Origin: Salinarchaeum sp. Harcht-Bsk1 | GTDB lineage: Archaea > Halobacteriota > Halobacteria > Halobacteriales > Salinarchaeaceae | Assembly (NCBI RefSeq): GCF_000403645.1 | Contig: NC_021313.1 | Span: 1,693,014-1,757,013 of the forward strand | DNA length: 64,000 nucleotides | Direction: 5' to 3' | Part shown: piece after piece, positions 33,902-43,443 of the stretch | Layout: each line of letters starts with the position of its first letter | Position numbering within the stretch: position 1 is the first letter of the stretch | Notes under the pieces: model-generated | What the model saw: the letters and a program-made list of their open reading frames with translations, nothing else | Databases searched by the model: none | What the model was told of the DNA's origin: nothing | Position numbers and translations under genes: made by a program

Positions 33902-34936
33902 TTATTCCGGCTTGAGACCGCCGCCCTCGATCCGCATGACGGCCTCGCCGTCGGCGAGGTTCGGGGCGTCGACGAGGCGGACGATCCGCTTGTCGCCCTT
34001 GGACTTCCGGAGGTACATCCGGAACGTCGACTTGTGGCCGAGGATGTTGCCGCCGATCGGCTGGGTCGGGTCCCCGAAGAAGGAGTCGGGGTTGGAGGCG
34101 ACCTGATTCGTCACGACGACGGCCGTGTTGTAGAGGTTCCCGACCTTCTCGAGGGCGTGAAGGTGCTTGTTCAGCTTCTGCTGACGATCTGCGAGCTCGC
34201 CACGGCCGACGTACTCCGCGCGGAAGTGGGCCGTGAGGGAGTCGACACAGAGGAGGCGAACGGGGTACTCGGCGTCCTCGTTCTCGCTGGCCAGCTCCTG
34301 GGCCTTGTCCGCCAGCAGCATCTGGTGGCTGGAGTTGAACGCCTTCGCGACGTGGATGTACTCGAGGAACGAGTCCACGAGCGCGTCCAACGTCTCGTCG
34401 TCGCCGACGTCGCCTTCGATGTCGCGCTCTTCGAGCATCGCCTCCAGCGCCTCCTCGGGGAGCCCGCGCACCATGTCGTCGATGCGCTCGGGGCGGAACG
34501 TGTCCTCGCTGTCGACGAAGATCGCGGAGCCGTGGAGCCCGCCGTGCTCCTGGGGAAGCTGAACGTTGACGGCCAGCTGGTGGGTGACCTGGGACTTGCC
34601 GGAGCCGAACTCGCCGTACACTTCGGTGATCGACTGGGTCTCGACGCCGCCGTCGAGGAGGTCGTCGACCTCGTCGACCTGCCAGGAGAGCTTGCCGATC
34701 TGCTCGCGGCGTTCGAGGACGGTCGCGCCCGTCTCGAACCCGCCGACGTCCGCGGCGTCGCGAGCGGCGTTGATGATGTCCGCGGCCGTGGACTCGCCGA
34801 CGTCCGCCGTGTTCGAGAGCTCTCCGGGGCTGGCGACGGCGAGGCCCTGGTAGGAGTCGAACCCGTTATCGGTCAGCTTCTCTGCGGTCGCCGGGCCGAC
34901 GCCCGGGAGATCTTCGAGGTCAGCGTCTGCTGCCAT
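33902..34936 (-). CDS. radA: DNA repair and recombination protein RadA
   Basis: The archaeal RecA/Rad51 recombinase: it forms filaments on single-stranded DNA and drives strand exchange. The 344-residue product has an N-terminal helix-hairpin-helix domain ([18 protein letters not shown]). The Walker A is [19 protein letters not shown], the Walker B is in [17 protein letters not shown], and the L2 region is [15 protein letters not shown]. No intein interrupts it. The start at 34936 ([12 protein letters not shown]) is supported by a TATA-like ACATAAAC at 34960-34967, about 25 bases upstream. Confidence 0.97.
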   Translation of the reverse strand: MAADADLEDLPGVGPATAEKLTDNGFDSYQGLAVASPGELSNTADVGESTAADIINAARDAADVGGFETGATVLERREQIGKLSWQVDEVDDLLDGGVETQSITEVYGEFGSGKSQVTHQLAVNVQLPQEHGGLHGSAIFVDSEDTFRPERIDDMVRGLPEEALEAMLEERDIEGDVGDDETLDALVDSFLEYIHVAKAFNSSHQMLLADKAQELASENEDAEYPVRLLCVDSLTAHFRAEYVGRGELADRQQKLNKHLHALEKVGNLYNTAVVVTNQVASNPDSFFGDPTQPIGGNILGHKSTFRMYLRKSKGDKRIVRLVDAPNLADGEAVMRIEGGGLKPE

Positions 34937-34959
34937 ACCACTCGCTCGGTCGCCATGGG

Positions 34960-34967
34960 ACATAAAC
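34960..34967 (-). promoter_or_regulatory. Putative radA TATA box
   Basis: The minus strand reads GTTTATGT, centred about 27 bases before the radA ATG. That spacing is right for a leaderless transcript. Confidence 0.5.
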
Positions 34968-35374
34968 CCCCGTTAACAGGGAAGTGAAAGTGAAATTCCT
35001 CCGGCCGATCGATCCGCCGTCGGGCCGTCGTCGAGACGTCAGTGCGCGGCTGATCACCAGCGCTTCTGGCGATCGATCCACGTACCCGTCGCGGTCTGGT
35101 CGTCCGTCGGGCCGAAGTCGAACGCGGGGACCACGACCTGCTCGCCGCGGTATCGTACTTCAACGTGTGGTCCGCTACGTTGCCAGGGCCCGGTCGATTA
35201 CCACGGTCCGCGAGGGTAGCCCAGATCAGGCGGGTTGTCCAGGCCTGCCGTCTTGCCCAGGCATGTCGGGCCCAGGATCCGGGCCGCCGCCAGGGCCGCC
35301 GTATCGGGCGTCCCAATTTCTGGACGCATCACGCATTCGGCACGCTTATGCGCGATCGGACGCAAGCGTAGGGC
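34968..35374. other. Divergent intergenic region between radA and rbkR with a possible gene remnant
   Basis: About 400 bases separate the divergent genes. On the minus strand, 35054-35197 is an open stretch of 47 codons with haloarchaeal codon use. It ends in peptides such as EVRYRGEQVVVPAFDFGP and TGTWIDRQKRW, but it has no ATG, GTG or TTG start and is preceded by an in-frame TAA. It may be the tail of a decayed gene. A 36-codon minus frame at 35226-35336 is Gly/Pro-rich and doubtful. No RNA gene was recognised. Confidence 0.35.
35054..35197 (-). pseudogene. Possible decayed gene tail upstream of radA
   Basis: Forty-seven sense codons with typical third-position G/C bias end at a TGA (35054-35056). 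They encode a strand-rich segment (VEVRYRGEQVVVPAFDFGP) then TATGTWIDRQKRW. There is no usable start codon, and a TAA closes the frame just upstream. Either a frameshift separated it from a lost 5' part or it is chance. No family is recognised. Confidence 0.25.
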
Positions 35375-36100
35375 ATGAGCAACGCCGCAGCTGGTGCGGT
35401 CGGACACGACGAACTCGCGGTCCTGAAGCTGCTCGCCCTGGAGGGCGGGCTCGACGGGGAGGTCAAGACCTCCTGTGGCGCGCTCGGCGACTCCGTCGGC
35501 GCCTCCACGCAGACGGCCTCCCGGCGGCTGCAGCGTCTCGAGGACGCCGGCCTCCTCGAACGCGACACCGTCAGCGACGGCCAGTGGATCGAACTGACCG
35601 AGGACGGCGAGCGCGAACTCCGCAACGAGTACGAGGACTACCGCCGCATCTTCGAGGGCGTCTCCCGCGTCGCCCTCCTGGGAACGGTCACCGGCGGCAT
35701 GGGCGAGGGTCGCCACTACATCACGCTCCCCGGATACATGGAGCAGTTCCGCGAGCGCCTCGCCTACGAGCCGTTCCCGGGCACACTGAACGTCGACCTC
35801 ACGGAGGCGAGCGTTCGCCGCCGCGGCGCCCTCGAGGCGATGGACCCCGTCCCGATCGACGGCTGGGAGGACGACGAGCGGACCTACGGACCCGCGGTCT
35901 GCTACCCGGCCACGATCGCGAAGAGCGATCCCGACGCCGGCGACGAGGACCCGCCCGCCTACGACGGCGCCCACGTCATCGCGCCCGAGCGCACCCACCA
36001 CGACGAGGACCAGCTGGAGGTCATCGCCCCCGACAAGCTCCGGGACGAACTCGGCCTCGACGACGACGATCACGTCACCGTCACGGTGCGGGGGACCTGA
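35375..36100 (+). CDS. rbkR: CTP-dependent riboflavin kinase fused to transcriptional regulator (DUF120, RbkR)
   Basis: Residues 1-85 are a winged-helix DNA-binding domain ([20 protein letters not shown], then [18 protein letters not shown]). Residues about 95-241 form the archaeal CTP-dependent riboflavin kinase domain with [31 protein letters not shown] and [13 protein letters not shown]. RbkR is known to make FMN and to regulate riboflavin genes. Its stop is one base before the ribB ATG, fitting a regulator controlling its own pathway. Confidence 0.93.
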   Translation: MSNAAAGAVGHDELAVLKLLALEGGLDGEVKTSCGALGDSVGASTQTASRRLQRLEDAGLLERDTVSDGQWIELTEDGERELRNEYEDYRRIFEGVSRVALLGTVTGGMGEGRHYITLPGYMEQFRERLAYEPFPGTLNVDLTEASVRRRGALEAMDPVPIDGWEDDERTYGPAVCYPATIAKSDPDAGDEDPPAYDGAHVIAPERTHHDEDQLEVIAPDKLRDELGLDDDDHVTVTVRGT

Positions 36101-36101
36101 G

Positions 36102-36878
36102 ATGGGCGGGAGCGACGTTCGCGGCGAGGAGGAGCCGGCGGAGACGGGCGGCGACCACCGCGCGAGTGGAGCGACCGACTCGGTGGATCGAGCGATCGAG
36201 GCGTTCCGTGCCGGCGAGCCAATCTGCGTCCACGACGCCGACGACCGCGAGGGCGAGACGGACATCCTCTACCCCGCGACCGCCGTGGACCCCGACGCCC
36301 TCGCACAGCTCCGCAACGACGCTGGCGGGTTGGTCTGCGTGGCGCTCGCCGCCGACGTCGCCGACGCCGCGGACCTGCCCTACTACGTCGACGCCGTCGA
36401 GCACCCTGCCACGATGACTGGCGCCACGGCATACGGCGACCGCCCATCGTTCTCGCTGACCGTCAACCACAGCGGCACCTACACCGGTATCACCGACGAG
36501 GACCGCGCGCTGACGATCTCGGAACTTGGCGGGTTCGCCGCGGACGTGGCGGACGGCGCGCTCGGTGGCGGCGACGGCACGCTCGCCGATCCGACCGACG
36601 CCTTCGCCGAGGAGTTTCGCGTGCCCGGACACGTCCACCTCCTCCGAGCGGCGCCGGAACTGCTTGACGAACGCCGGGGCCACACGGAGTTCGCCGTCGC
36701 GCTCGCCGAGGAGGCGGGGATCCCGCCGGCGGTCGTCGTCTGCGAGATGCTCGACGACGCGAGCGGCGAGGAACTCTCCGTCGCCGGCGCGAGGGAGTAC
36801 GCGGATCGACACGACATCCCGTTTCTGGAGGGCGAGGACGTGGTCGGGGCGCTTCAGCGCGACACCGAACGCCGGTAG
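36102..36878 (+). CDS. ribB: 3,4-dihydroxy-2-butanone-4-phosphate synthase
   Basis: It converts ribulose 5-phosphate to the four-carbon unit of riboflavin. The 258-residue product has a short acidic N-terminal extension. The RibB core then shows [17 protein letters not shown] (metal and substrate acidic residues), a Thr/Tyr loop in [19 protein letters not shown], and PGHVHLLRA followed by [14 protein letters not shown]. No GTP cyclohydrolase II domain is fused. It immediately follows rbkR and is probably cotranscribed and regulated by it. Confidence 0.93.
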   Translation: MGGSDVRGEEEPAETGGDHRASGATDSVDRAIEAFRAGEPICVHDADDREGETDILYPATAVDPDALAQLRNDAGGLVCVALAADVADAADLPYYVDAVEHPATMTGATAYGDRPSFSLTVNHSGTYTGITDEDRALTISELGGFAADVADGALGGGDGTLADPTDAFAEEFRVPGHVHLLRAAPELLDERRGHTEFAVALAEEAGIPPAVVVCEMLDDASGEELSVAGAREYADRHDIPFLEGEDVVGALQRDTERR

Positions 36879-36886
36879 TCACGTCG

Positions 36887-37375
36887 ATGGACGACCACAC
36901 TCGCGATCCCGACGTCTCGCCACCCCGCTCCGGCGACCCGACGGGCTGGAACGCGACCGCCCAGCAGTGGGAGCACGCCACGCTCCGCCGGGCGCTCGTC
37001 CACGGCGTCCGACTGTTCAACGCCGGCGAGTTCCACGAGTCCCACGACTGCTTCGAGGACGAGTGGTACAACTACGGCAACGGTACCGACGAGAGTCGGT
37101 TCCTCCACGGGATGGTACAGGTCGCCGCCGGCGCGTACAAGCACCACGACTTCCGGGACGACGCCGGCATGCGCAGTCTCTTCGAGACGGCGCTGGACTA
37201 CCTCGCCGGGCTCCCGCGTGACTACTACGGCGTCGACCTGCTCGACGTGCGGACGAAACTGACCCAGGCCTTGGAGGACCCGACGGCGATCGAGGGCTGG
37301 CAGCTCCGGCTCGACGGCGCCGTCGTGGTGGCCGAGGAACGGGACTACGCGTACGTCGAGGCGCTGGAGCACTGA
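36887..37375 (+). CDS. DUF309-domain protein
   Basis: This 162-residue, largely helical protein carries the DUF309 signature: [21 protein letters not shown] with conserved His and Glu, then [20 protein letters not shown] and [18 protein letters not shown]309 proteins are small helical proteins of unknown biochemical role. It starts 8 bases after the ribB stop, so it may belong to the riboflavin operon. Confidence 0.88.
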   Translation: MDDHTRDPDVSPPRSGDPTGWNATAQQWEHATLRRALVHGVRLFNAGEFHESHDCFEDEWYNYGNGTDESRFLHGMVQVAAGAYKHHDFRDDAGMRSLFETALDYLAGLPRDYYGVDLLDVRTKLTQALEDPTAIEGWQLRLDGAVVVAEERDYAYVEALEH

Positions 37376-37408
37376 CGGCAGGGACGGCGACGGCGGCCGG
37401 GCGACGAA

Positions 37409-38047
37409 TCAGCACCTGGCGAGCAGGAAGATCCAGTATTCACGAGCGTCGACCGTCTCGACGGTGAAGCCAGCGTCCTCGACCAGTTCTCGGAATTCCC
37501 CGGGCTGGTAGAGCACGAACTCCCGCTGGTCGTCATCGTAGCCGTCGCCGGGCCGCGTTCCGTCGCCGCGCTTGACGCTCAGCGCGAGCACGCCGCCGTC
37601 GGTGAGTACCCGCTCGAACCCGGCGAGCGTCGCGGGTGCGTTCTCGCGTGGCACGTGGAGGAAGGAGGCGCAGGCCCAGAGCCCGTGGAAGGTCGCATCC
37701 ACGAATCCGAGCCGACGCATGTCCATCCGCGCGAAGTCGGCCGTTGGGGCCGTCTCGTTCGCCGCGGCGTCGAGGAACTCGCTCGTGAGGTCGATGCCCA
37801 GCACGTCGTGGCCGGCGTCTGCGAAGGTCGCGGACTCCCAGCCCGGTCCGCAGCCGACGTCGAGCACTCGTGGCTCGTCTGGCTCGCCGCCGCCGTTCGT
37901 GTCGCTCGCCGGGCCGGCAGCCGTCCCGGCGGTCAGGGCGTCGAGAAACGCGTCGACGATCTCGGCGACCACCGAGCGGTCGGCGTGACGCTCCCGGTAC
38001 TCCACGGCGACCGATTCGTAGGTGGCGATCGTGTCGGGATCGCTCAT
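37409..38047 (-). CDS. Class I SAM-dependent methyltransferase
   Basis: The 212-residue product starts MSDPDTIATYESVAVEYRER, a cap typical of small-molecule methyltransferases. It contains the AdoMet motif RVLDVGCGPGWESATFADAG, a downstream acidic residue in VLGIDLTSEFLDAA, and a post-I region ADFARMDMRRLGF. The C-terminal half (YQPGEFRELVEDAGFTVETV) is conserved in UbiE/Coq5-like enzymes. The substrate is unknown. It converges on the DUF309 gene. Confidence 0.87.
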   Translation of the reverse strand: MSDPDTIATYESVAVEYRERHADRSVVAEIVDAFLDALTAGTAAGPASDTNGGGEPDEPRVLDVGCGPGWESATFADAGHDVLGIDLTSEFLDAAANETAPTADFARMDMRRLGFVDATFHGLWACASFLHVPRENAPATLAGFERVLTDGGVLALSVKRGDGTRPGDGYDDDQREFVLYQPGEFRELVEDAGFTVETVDAREYWIFLLARC

Positions 38048-38174
38048 CGCGTGGGGCTGGGACCGCCCACCGCATAGCTTCGTTGCTCCCCGCTTAACCG
38101 ACGTTCCTGACCGGCAGCCGTGACCAACTGCGGACCGAATGGCCTAACAGCCCCTCGCTCCTACGACGGTCCGA

Positions 38175-38960
38175 ATGCGGATCGAGACGCTGGGGGACGG
38201 GGAACCGGAGATCGCGGTGATCGGGGGGATTCACGGCGACGAGCCGTCGGGCCAGCGAGCCGTCGAGGGGCTCATGGAGGATCCCCCCGACGTCGAGCGG
38301 CCGGTGAAGCTGATCGTCGTCAACGAGGAGGCGCTCGAAGCCGGGGAGCGCTACCTCGACGAGGACCTCAACCGCGCGTTCCCGGGCGACCCGGACGCCG
38401 ACACCCACGAAGGCCGACTCGCCGCCAAGTTGACCGACGCGCTCGAGGGCACCGTCGCGCTCTCGCTGCACTCCACGCAGTCCTACCCGAAGCCGTTCGC
38501 CATCACCCGGGAGGTCGACGACCTCGCGCGGGAGTTCGTCCCGGCGCTCCCGGTGGATTCCCTCGTCACCGCCGGGACGTTCACCGACGGCAGGCTCCTC
38601 GACGTCGCGGACGTGATCGAGGTCGAGGCCGGCCACCAGGGAAGCGAGCGCGCCGCCGAGAACGCCGCGTTGATCGTCGACGCCTTCCTGAAAGCGGCAG
38701 GCGTCCTGCCCGGCGAGGTCGAGCGCCGCGAGCACCTCCCGGTCTACCGGCTTTCCCGGTCGGTTCCCAAGGCCGCCGCGACGGACTACGACCTGCTCGC
38801 TGCGAACTTCGAGCGCGTCTCGCCCGGCGAACCATTCGCTGCTGCCGGTGGCGAGGAGGTCGTCGCGGACGAGCCGTTCTACCCGGTGCTCATGTCCGCG
38901 GAGGGCTACGAGAGCATCTTCGGCTACGCCGCCGAGCACGTCGGCTCGATCGAGGGCTGA
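38175..38960 (+). CDS. Short aspartoacylase/succinylglutamate desuccinylase-like hydrolase
   Basis: The 261-residue product begins MRIETLGDGEPEIAVIGGIH and continues GDEPSGQRAVE, where His and Glu are the first two zinc ligands. EDLNRAFPGD follows, and LSLHSTQSYPKPFA supplies the third ligand. The family cleaves N-acyl or amide bonds; the substrate is unknown. It differs clearly from the 20580 paralogue. A fused C-terminal half (from about residue 180) has a small beta domain common in archaeal members. Confidence 0.87.
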   Translation: MRIETLGDGEPEIAVIGGIHGDEPSGQRAVEGLMEDPPDVERPVKLIVVNEEALEAGERYLDEDLNRAFPGDPDADTHEGRLAAKLTDALEGTVALSLHSTQSYPKPFAITREVDDLAREFVPALPVDSLVTAGTFTDGRLLDVADVIEVEAGHQGSERAAENAALIVDAFLKAAGVLPGEVERREHLPVYRLSRSVPKAAATDYDLLAANFERVSPGEPFAAAGGEEVVADEPFYPVLMSAEGYESIFGYAAEHVGSIEG

Positions 38961-39011
38961 ATCGGCGGACGGACGGCGTCGCGGTGACCAGCACAGCGCC
39001 GCACAGACGCC

Positions 39012-39461
39012 TCACTCCTCCCGCGGCGCGAACTCGACCATCGTCAACTCCCGATCCAGGTGGCAGTGCTCGTGGGGCGGTTCGCCGAGCACCTCCTCGA
39101 TCCGGTAGGAGTCGTCGAAGTCGGCGCCGTCCGGCACGCAGAGTTCGTGGCTCGGACAGGACGTGAGCGGGCACGGCCCGGCGAGTGCGGTTTTGCTGCC
39201 GGCGTAGGCGCCGGTGCTCGGCACGTTCGCGGTCACCGACGCCGGTTCGACGTCGACCGCACGGACGCCATCGTCGTGGACGGCACAGTCGAGTTTCTGG
39301 GTGTTCTCCCGCACCTCCGTGACCTCGTACTTCACGCCCTCCGTGAGATTCAGGCACTGGCTGCGGTAGGGACAGCCCTCGCAGCCAGACGCCTCGCCGT
39401 GGTAGACGAACTCCTGGCCCTCCTCCGCGAGGCGCGTTCCCAGGAGGGTCAACTGGCTCAT
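39012..39461 (-). CDS. UPF0179 family protein, cysteine-rich
   Basis: A 149-residue archaeal UPF0179 protein. It has two cysteine clusters: SGCEGCPYRSQCLNL near residues 25-39 and AGPCPLTSCPSHELC near residues 91-105. A further Cys-His lies in EHCHLDRELTMVEF. The spacing suggests an iron-sulfur cluster or zinc site. The function is not established. The start at 39461 (MSQLTLLGTRLAEEGQEF) is the family start. Confidence 0.9.
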   Translation of the reverse strand: MSQLTLLGTRLAEEGQEFVYHGEASGCEGCPYRSQCLNLTEGVKYEVTEVRENTQKLDCAVHDDGVRAVDVEPASVTANVPSTGAYAGSKTALAGPCPLTSCPSHELCVPDGADFDDSYRIEEVLGEPPHEHCHLDRELTMVEFAPREE

Positions 39462-39837
39462 GGTGGCTCCTCGGCGCCCGAGCGTCTTGGGCGTTCGGTC
39501 CTCACGCGAATGAGGCGTGGCCTGGGAGTTGCCGATAGCGAACCGCTTGGAAGCCCCCTCCCGCTCGTGCCCGCTCACTCGTTGTGCTCCTCGGCTACGC
39601 TCACTGCGTTCGCTCCGCCTGCGGTGCTTACTTCGTGAGCGAACACGAGCGGTCGGCCCCTTCCATTCCCACCCGATCGTGCATGGTCGACGCTCGCGAC
39701 ACCCCGGTGGACGGACCGGCCGAGCGCGGCGGCGCCGGTGGGTTTCGCTCGCGTTGGGCGGTCGGAGGGGATCACTTTCGCCGCGGGGGACGCGAACTCT
39801 TTACCGCTCGGCGTCCGAACGCCTGCCAGATACCACC
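39462..39837. other. Divergent intergenic region holding half repeat D
   Basis: This 376-base gap lies between UPF0179 and the helicase. Its centre is a half copy of the dispersed repeat (39549-39730). Downstream of the repeat, ACTCTTTACC at about 39797-39806 is a possible promoter element for the helicase. An overlapping long open frame continuing into the helicase has no coding character. Confidence 0.45.
39549..39730 (+). repeat. Dispersed hairpin-ended repeat, half copy D
   Basis: The left unit is complete: GGAAGCCCCC, then an 18-base arm at about 39561-39578 pairing 16 of 18 positions with about 39635-39652, then GGTCGGCCCCTTCC. The loop retains TCGTTG and GGTGCTTACTTC. A piece of the central region (ACACCCCGGTGGACGG) follows, but the right hairpin unit is absent. 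Confidence 0.7.
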
Positions 39838-42078
39838 GTGGCGTCGACGAACGGCTACACCCGCTTCTTCCCCTACGACGAACCCTTCGAGGGCCAGCGA
39901 GAGGCGATGGACCGGATCTACAACGCGCTGGTCCGGGGCCAGGACGTCACCTTCGAGGGCGCCTGCGGGACTGGGAAGACGCTCGCGGCGCTCGCGCCGG
40001 CGCTGGAGCACGCCCGTGAAACCGACAAGACCGTCGTCATCACGACGAACGTCCACCAGCAGCAACGGCAGTTCGTCCGCGAGGCGCGGCGGATCACCGA
40101 ACAGGAGCCCATCCAGGCCGTCGTATTCCGCGGGAAGGGGTCGATGTGCCACGTCGACGTGGACTACCAGGAGTGTCAGGTCCTGCGGGACGCGACGCGG
40201 GACCTCGTCGACCTGGAGCAGGAGCAGGCCGAACTGGAACGGCGGGCTGACGCGCTGCAGGCGAGCGCACAGGCCGGCGAGGAGGATGCGACGGAAGCGT
40301 ACGGGGCGGTGACCGAGGAACTCGAACGGGTCGAGACCGAACTCGAGAACCTGCAGGACGCCTCGACCTGCGAGTACTACCGCGCCAATCTGGAGCGCGA
40401 CCCCGCCGGATTCTACCAGTGGCTCTACGACGACGTCCGCACCCCAGACGAGATCTACGAGCGCGCGGAGGCCGCGGGCTTCTGTGGCTACGAACTCCTC
40501 AAGGACGGCGTCGACGACGTCGACCTGGCGATCTGTAACTACCACCACCTGCTCGATCCCCAGATCCGCGAGGCGTTCCTCCGCTGGCTCGACTGCGACC
40601 CCGAGGACGTCATCGTCGTCTTCGACGAGGCCCACAACGTCGCCGACGCCGCCCGGGAGCACGCCACCCGGACCTGCACCGAGAACACGCTCGAGCAGGC
40701 GCTCGACGAACTCGAGGCGACGCCGGATCCGCGCAGCGACGCGGCGGCGAACGTCCTCGCACCGTTTCTCGCCGCCCTCCGCGAGACCTACGACGAGAAT
40801 CTCGGTTTCGGCGACGTCGGCGAGCACTGGAGCGACGTCGCGATCGACAACGACGACCGTCGGGACGATCTCACGCTGGCGTTCCTCCAGGCCTACTCCG
40901 GCCGCGGCGTCGAGGACGACATCGAGGACGCGCTCGCGCTGGGCGAGGAACTCGACTCGGAGTACGAGGAGGCATTCAGAGAGGGCGAGGCCAGCGAGCG
41001 ACAGGAGTGCCAGACGCTCCAGGCGGCCCGGTTCGTCGACGCCTGGCTCGAGGACGCTCCCGAACCCGGCTACTACCCGACGCTCGGGGTGCGCCGCGAT
41101 CAGGGCACGGACGAAATCTACGGCCGCGCGGAGCTATACGCCTGCCTCCCCGGCTCCGTCACCGGCGACCTCTCCGCCGACGCCCACGCCACCGTCCTCA
41201 TGTCGGCCACCCTCCGGCCCTTCGACGTGCTCGAGGACGTCCTCGGTCTCGACGATCCAGCGACGATGGCCTACGGGCTGAACTTCCCCGAGGAGCGCCG
41301 CCGCACGTTCGCCGTCGACACCCCGCCGCTGTTCTCCTCGGACCGCGACGATCCCGAAGTCCAGGCCACGGTGGCTGGCGCCCTGCGCGACACCGTCGAG
41401 TTCACGCCCGGCAACACGCTCGCTTTCTTCCCGAGTTACAGCGAGGCCGAGCGCTACCACGAACTACTGACCGGCGAGCGAAACCTGGTCGGCGGCGCGA
41501 CGGGGGACGGGAGCGGCTCGGCGGCTGACACGATCACGCTCGACGACGGCACCACCGCCTACCTCGATCGCGCCGGCACGAGCGCGGAGGACCTCCGCCA
41601 GCGCTTCGTCGAGGACGACCACGCCGTCCTGTTCACGTCGCTGTGGGGCACCCTCACCGAGGGCGTGAGCTTCGACGGCGACGACGCGACCAGCGTGGCG
41701 GTCGTCGGCGTACCCTATCCGCACCTCGACGACCGCGCGAAAGCCGTCCAGGAGGCCTACGACCTCGCCTTCGCGGATCGCCCCGTCGCGGACCCCGGCT
41801 GGCGCTACGCCGTCGAGATTCCCACCGTTCGGAAGACGCGGCAGGCACTCGGGCGCGTGCTCAGATCGCCGGAGGATCTGGGCGTCCGGGTGCTGCTGGA
41901 TCGGCGCTATACCGCTGCGGGGCAGGGCCAGCTCGGGCAGTATTCGGTGCACGATACCTTCCCGCCCGAGGAGCGCGAGGAGCTGATCGACGTCGCGCCG
42001 GGGAAGCTGAAGTTCGCGATCAGGAACTTCTACACCGACTACGCGGCGTACGACGGGGATCCGCCGATTCCGGAGTGA
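39838..42078 (+). CDS. XPD/Rad3-type Fe-S DNA helicase (DinG family)
   Basis: A 746-residue superfamily 2 5'-3' helicase. Walker A is TFEGACGTGKTLAALAPAL (about residues 37-55), the DEAH box is VFDEAHNVADAA near residue 262, and CNYHHLLDP precedes it. Cysteines C104, C113, C178 and C216 could hold the 4Fe-4S cluster of XPD. An acidic coiled-coil segment sits between the second and third. Late motifs include GTLTEGVSFDGDD and RQALGRVLRSPEDLGVRVL. The GTG at 39838 is chosen because homologous residues (NGYTRFFPYDEPFEGQREAM) begin there. A role in DNA repair is inferred. Confidence 0.9.
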   Translation: MASTNGYTRFFPYDEPFEGQREAMDRIYNALVRGQDVTFEGACGTGKTLAALAPALEHARETDKTVVITTNVHQQQRQFVREARRITEQEPIQAVVFRGKGSMCHVDVDYQECQVLRDATRDLVDLEQEQAELERRADALQASAQAGEEDATEAYGAVTEELERVETELENLQDASTCEYYRANLERDPAGFYQWLYDDVRTPDEIYERAEAAGFCGYELLKDGVDDVDLAICNYHHLLDPQIREAFLRWLDCDPEDVIVVFDEAHNVADAAREHATRTCTENTLEQALDELEATPDPRSDAAANVLAPFLAALRETYDENLGFGDVGEHWSDVAIDNDDRRDDLTLAFLQAYSGRGVEDDIEDALALGEELDSEYEEAFREGEASERQECQTLQAARFVDAWLEDAPEPGYYPTLGVRRDQGTDEIYGRAELYACLPGSVTGDLSADAHATVLMSATLRPFDVLEDVLGLDDPATMAYGLNFPEERRRTFAVDTPPLFSSDRDDPEVQATVAGALRDTVEFTPGNTLAFFPSYSEAERYHELLTGERNLVGGATGDGSGSAADTITLDDGTTAYLDRAGTSAEDLRQRFVEDDHAVLFTSLWGTLTEGVSFDGDDATSVAVVGVPYPHLDDRAKAVQEAYDLAFADRPVADPGWRYAVEIPTVRKTRQALGRVLRSPEDLGVRVLLDRRYTAAGQGQLGQYSVHDTFPPEEREELIDVAPGKLKFAIRNFYTDYAAYDGDPPIPE

Positions 42079-42144
42079 GTCTGCGTCCGAGGATTGGAGA
42101 TTGATTTGTACTCGCCGACGGCGATCGCGCGATGACAAACCGCT
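42079..42144. other. Spacer between helicase stop and repeat copy B
   Basis: Short unstructured spacer; nothing supported apart from the AAACCGCTT word that precedes several repeat copies. Confidence 0.3.
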
Positions 42145-42617
42145 TGGAAGCCCCCTCCCGCTGACGGCTTCTAACTCGTTGCGCGCTTCACTCGCTCCCG
42201 TCGGTCGCTCGCTGCAGTGCTTACTTCGTTACAAGCCGCCAGCGGTCGGCCCCTTCCAGTCCCCCCGATGGCATTTGCTCAGCATCGCGATACCTCGGTG
42301 GACCTCCTCGGCGCGCGCTGGCGCCGGCTGCGAGCCCCGAAGCGGGTGAGCAGCCGGTCGCGGGACACCGTGCGAGGGCCGACCGAGCGAAGTCCTCGCG
42401 AGCGGCAGCGAGCGAGGGCTCGGAAGTCGCAGCCCGCGAGCGAAGCGAGCCGGAACGTCTTCCGGCGCGAGGGAGAAGGTTGGGGAGGAGTGAGGCAGTT
42501 TTGGTGGACATCGAAAGGGGCCGGGCGCTGAGCGATTGTAACGACGCAAGCACCGCAGCGACCGAGGGAGCGAGGAGCGCAGCGAGTTAGAATCGCTCAG
42601 CGGTCGGGGGCTTTCGG
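42145..42617 (+). repeat. Dispersed hairpin-ended repeat, copy B
   Basis: A full copy of about 473 bp between the convergent helicase and 2H phosphoesterase genes. The left arm at about 42158-42175 pairs 16 of 18 positions with about 42230-42247. The right unit contains GCTGAGCGATT and, near its end, AATCGCTCAGC, a perfect 11-bp inverted pair. The outer ends are GGAAGCCCCC and GGGGGCTTTCGG. The central part is nearly identical to copy A for more than 100 bases, including GCCGGAACGTCTTCCGGC. Confidence 0.8.
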
Positions 42618-42666
42618 AGATAGCGATAGATTCGAGATAGCTACCGAACTTAGCACAGCAACTCAG

Positions 42667-43167
42667 TCACTGACCGAGCGGGATCGTGCCGATCGCGTGG
42701 TCGTGGTGCGCGTCGGTGAACTCGAGTTCCGAGACCGTCCAGGTCACGGGTTCGATCTCGCGCTCGGCCAGTCGCTCGGCGTCTGCGATCTCCCCGTCCC
42801 GAGCGAGCGTCACGTGCGGAACGTACTCGTCCCCTTCCAGCCCGGGTAACGCACCGAACGCCTCCACGAGCGTCTTGTGGACCTGCAACAGACCGGGACT
42901 CTCGACGGTCAGGTACACCACCGGGTCGGTCCCGTCGGTCGGCGTCTCGAAGTAGTCGATTCCCGTCACCGCGACCTCGAAGGCCGGCGCGTCTGCGAGC
43001 ACGGTCCGCGCCCGGTCCGCGAGCGTCTTGTAGGGCTCGTCGTCGCCGAGCCGCTTGACGCAGATCGAGTGGTCCTCGCGCACGTCCGCGAAGCTCGCGA
43101 GGTGGGGATACAGGTCGCCGGCGATCCTGCGAACGCGTCCAGGGACCGCGGCGTTGAGACTGTACAC
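42667..43167 (-). CDS. 2H phosphoesterase, 2'-5' RNA ligase family
   Basis: A 166-residue LigT/ThpR-like protein. The two active-site motifs are DHSICVKRL near residues 32-40 (an H-x-I variant of HxT) and EYVPHVTLARDG near residues 113-124 (canonical HxT). Length and spacing fit the family, which opens 2',3'-cyclic phosphates or seals 2'-5' bonds in RNA. The in vivo substrate is unknown. The first motif's Thr-to-Ile change is a mild oddity. Confidence 0.87.
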   Translation of the reverse strand: MYSLNAAVPGRVRRIAGDLYPHLASFADVREDHSICVKRLGDDEPYKTLADRARTVLADAPAFEVAVTGIDYFETPTDGTDPVVYLTVESPGLLQVHKTLVEAFGALPGLEGDEYVPHVTLARDGEIADAERLAEREIEPVTWTVSELEFTDAHHDHAIGTIPLGQ

Positions 43168-43257
43168 GCCAGCGGATCGGCGAGCCGGGCGAATAGTGGT
43201 GTCGGTCGATCCGGAGGACGATGAGTTGCCGCCCGAAATGCGACGAACTGAGACGCC

Positions 43258-43443
43258 TCAGATCTCGTCGAGGAGATAGAGCACCAGCAGGAGGATCAGG
43301 ATCAGAACGATGACGTTTCCAGCGATGCCGACCACCAGGTCCACGAAGTAGCCGATGAGCTGGAGCGCGAGGATCACGATCAACAGGACGAGCACGATCT
43401 TGAGCAGCGTCTCGACATCGATCTTCCCCCGTCGTCCGAACAT
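43258..43443 (-). CDS. Small membrane protein, single long hydrophobic domain
   Basis: The 61-residue product has a short basic start (MFGRRGKIDVETLLK) and then hydrophobic residues to the end (IVLVLLIVILALQLIGYFVD, VVGIAGNVIVLILILLLVLY). It probably makes two transmembrane helices with a brief acidic terminus. This type is common in haloarchaea without known role. The start at 43443 is the nearest ATG. The much longer frame upstream has no membrane or coding character. Confidence 0.75.
   Translation of the reverse strand: MFGRRGKIDVETLLKIVLVLLIVILALQLIGYFVDLVVGIAGNVIVLILILLLVLYLLDEI

Noticed and set aside
35226-35336. 36-codon minus-strand Gly/Pro-rich frame upstream of rbkR
   Set aside because: Codon use includes several codons rare here, there is no clear promoter, and part of the region may be control sequence.
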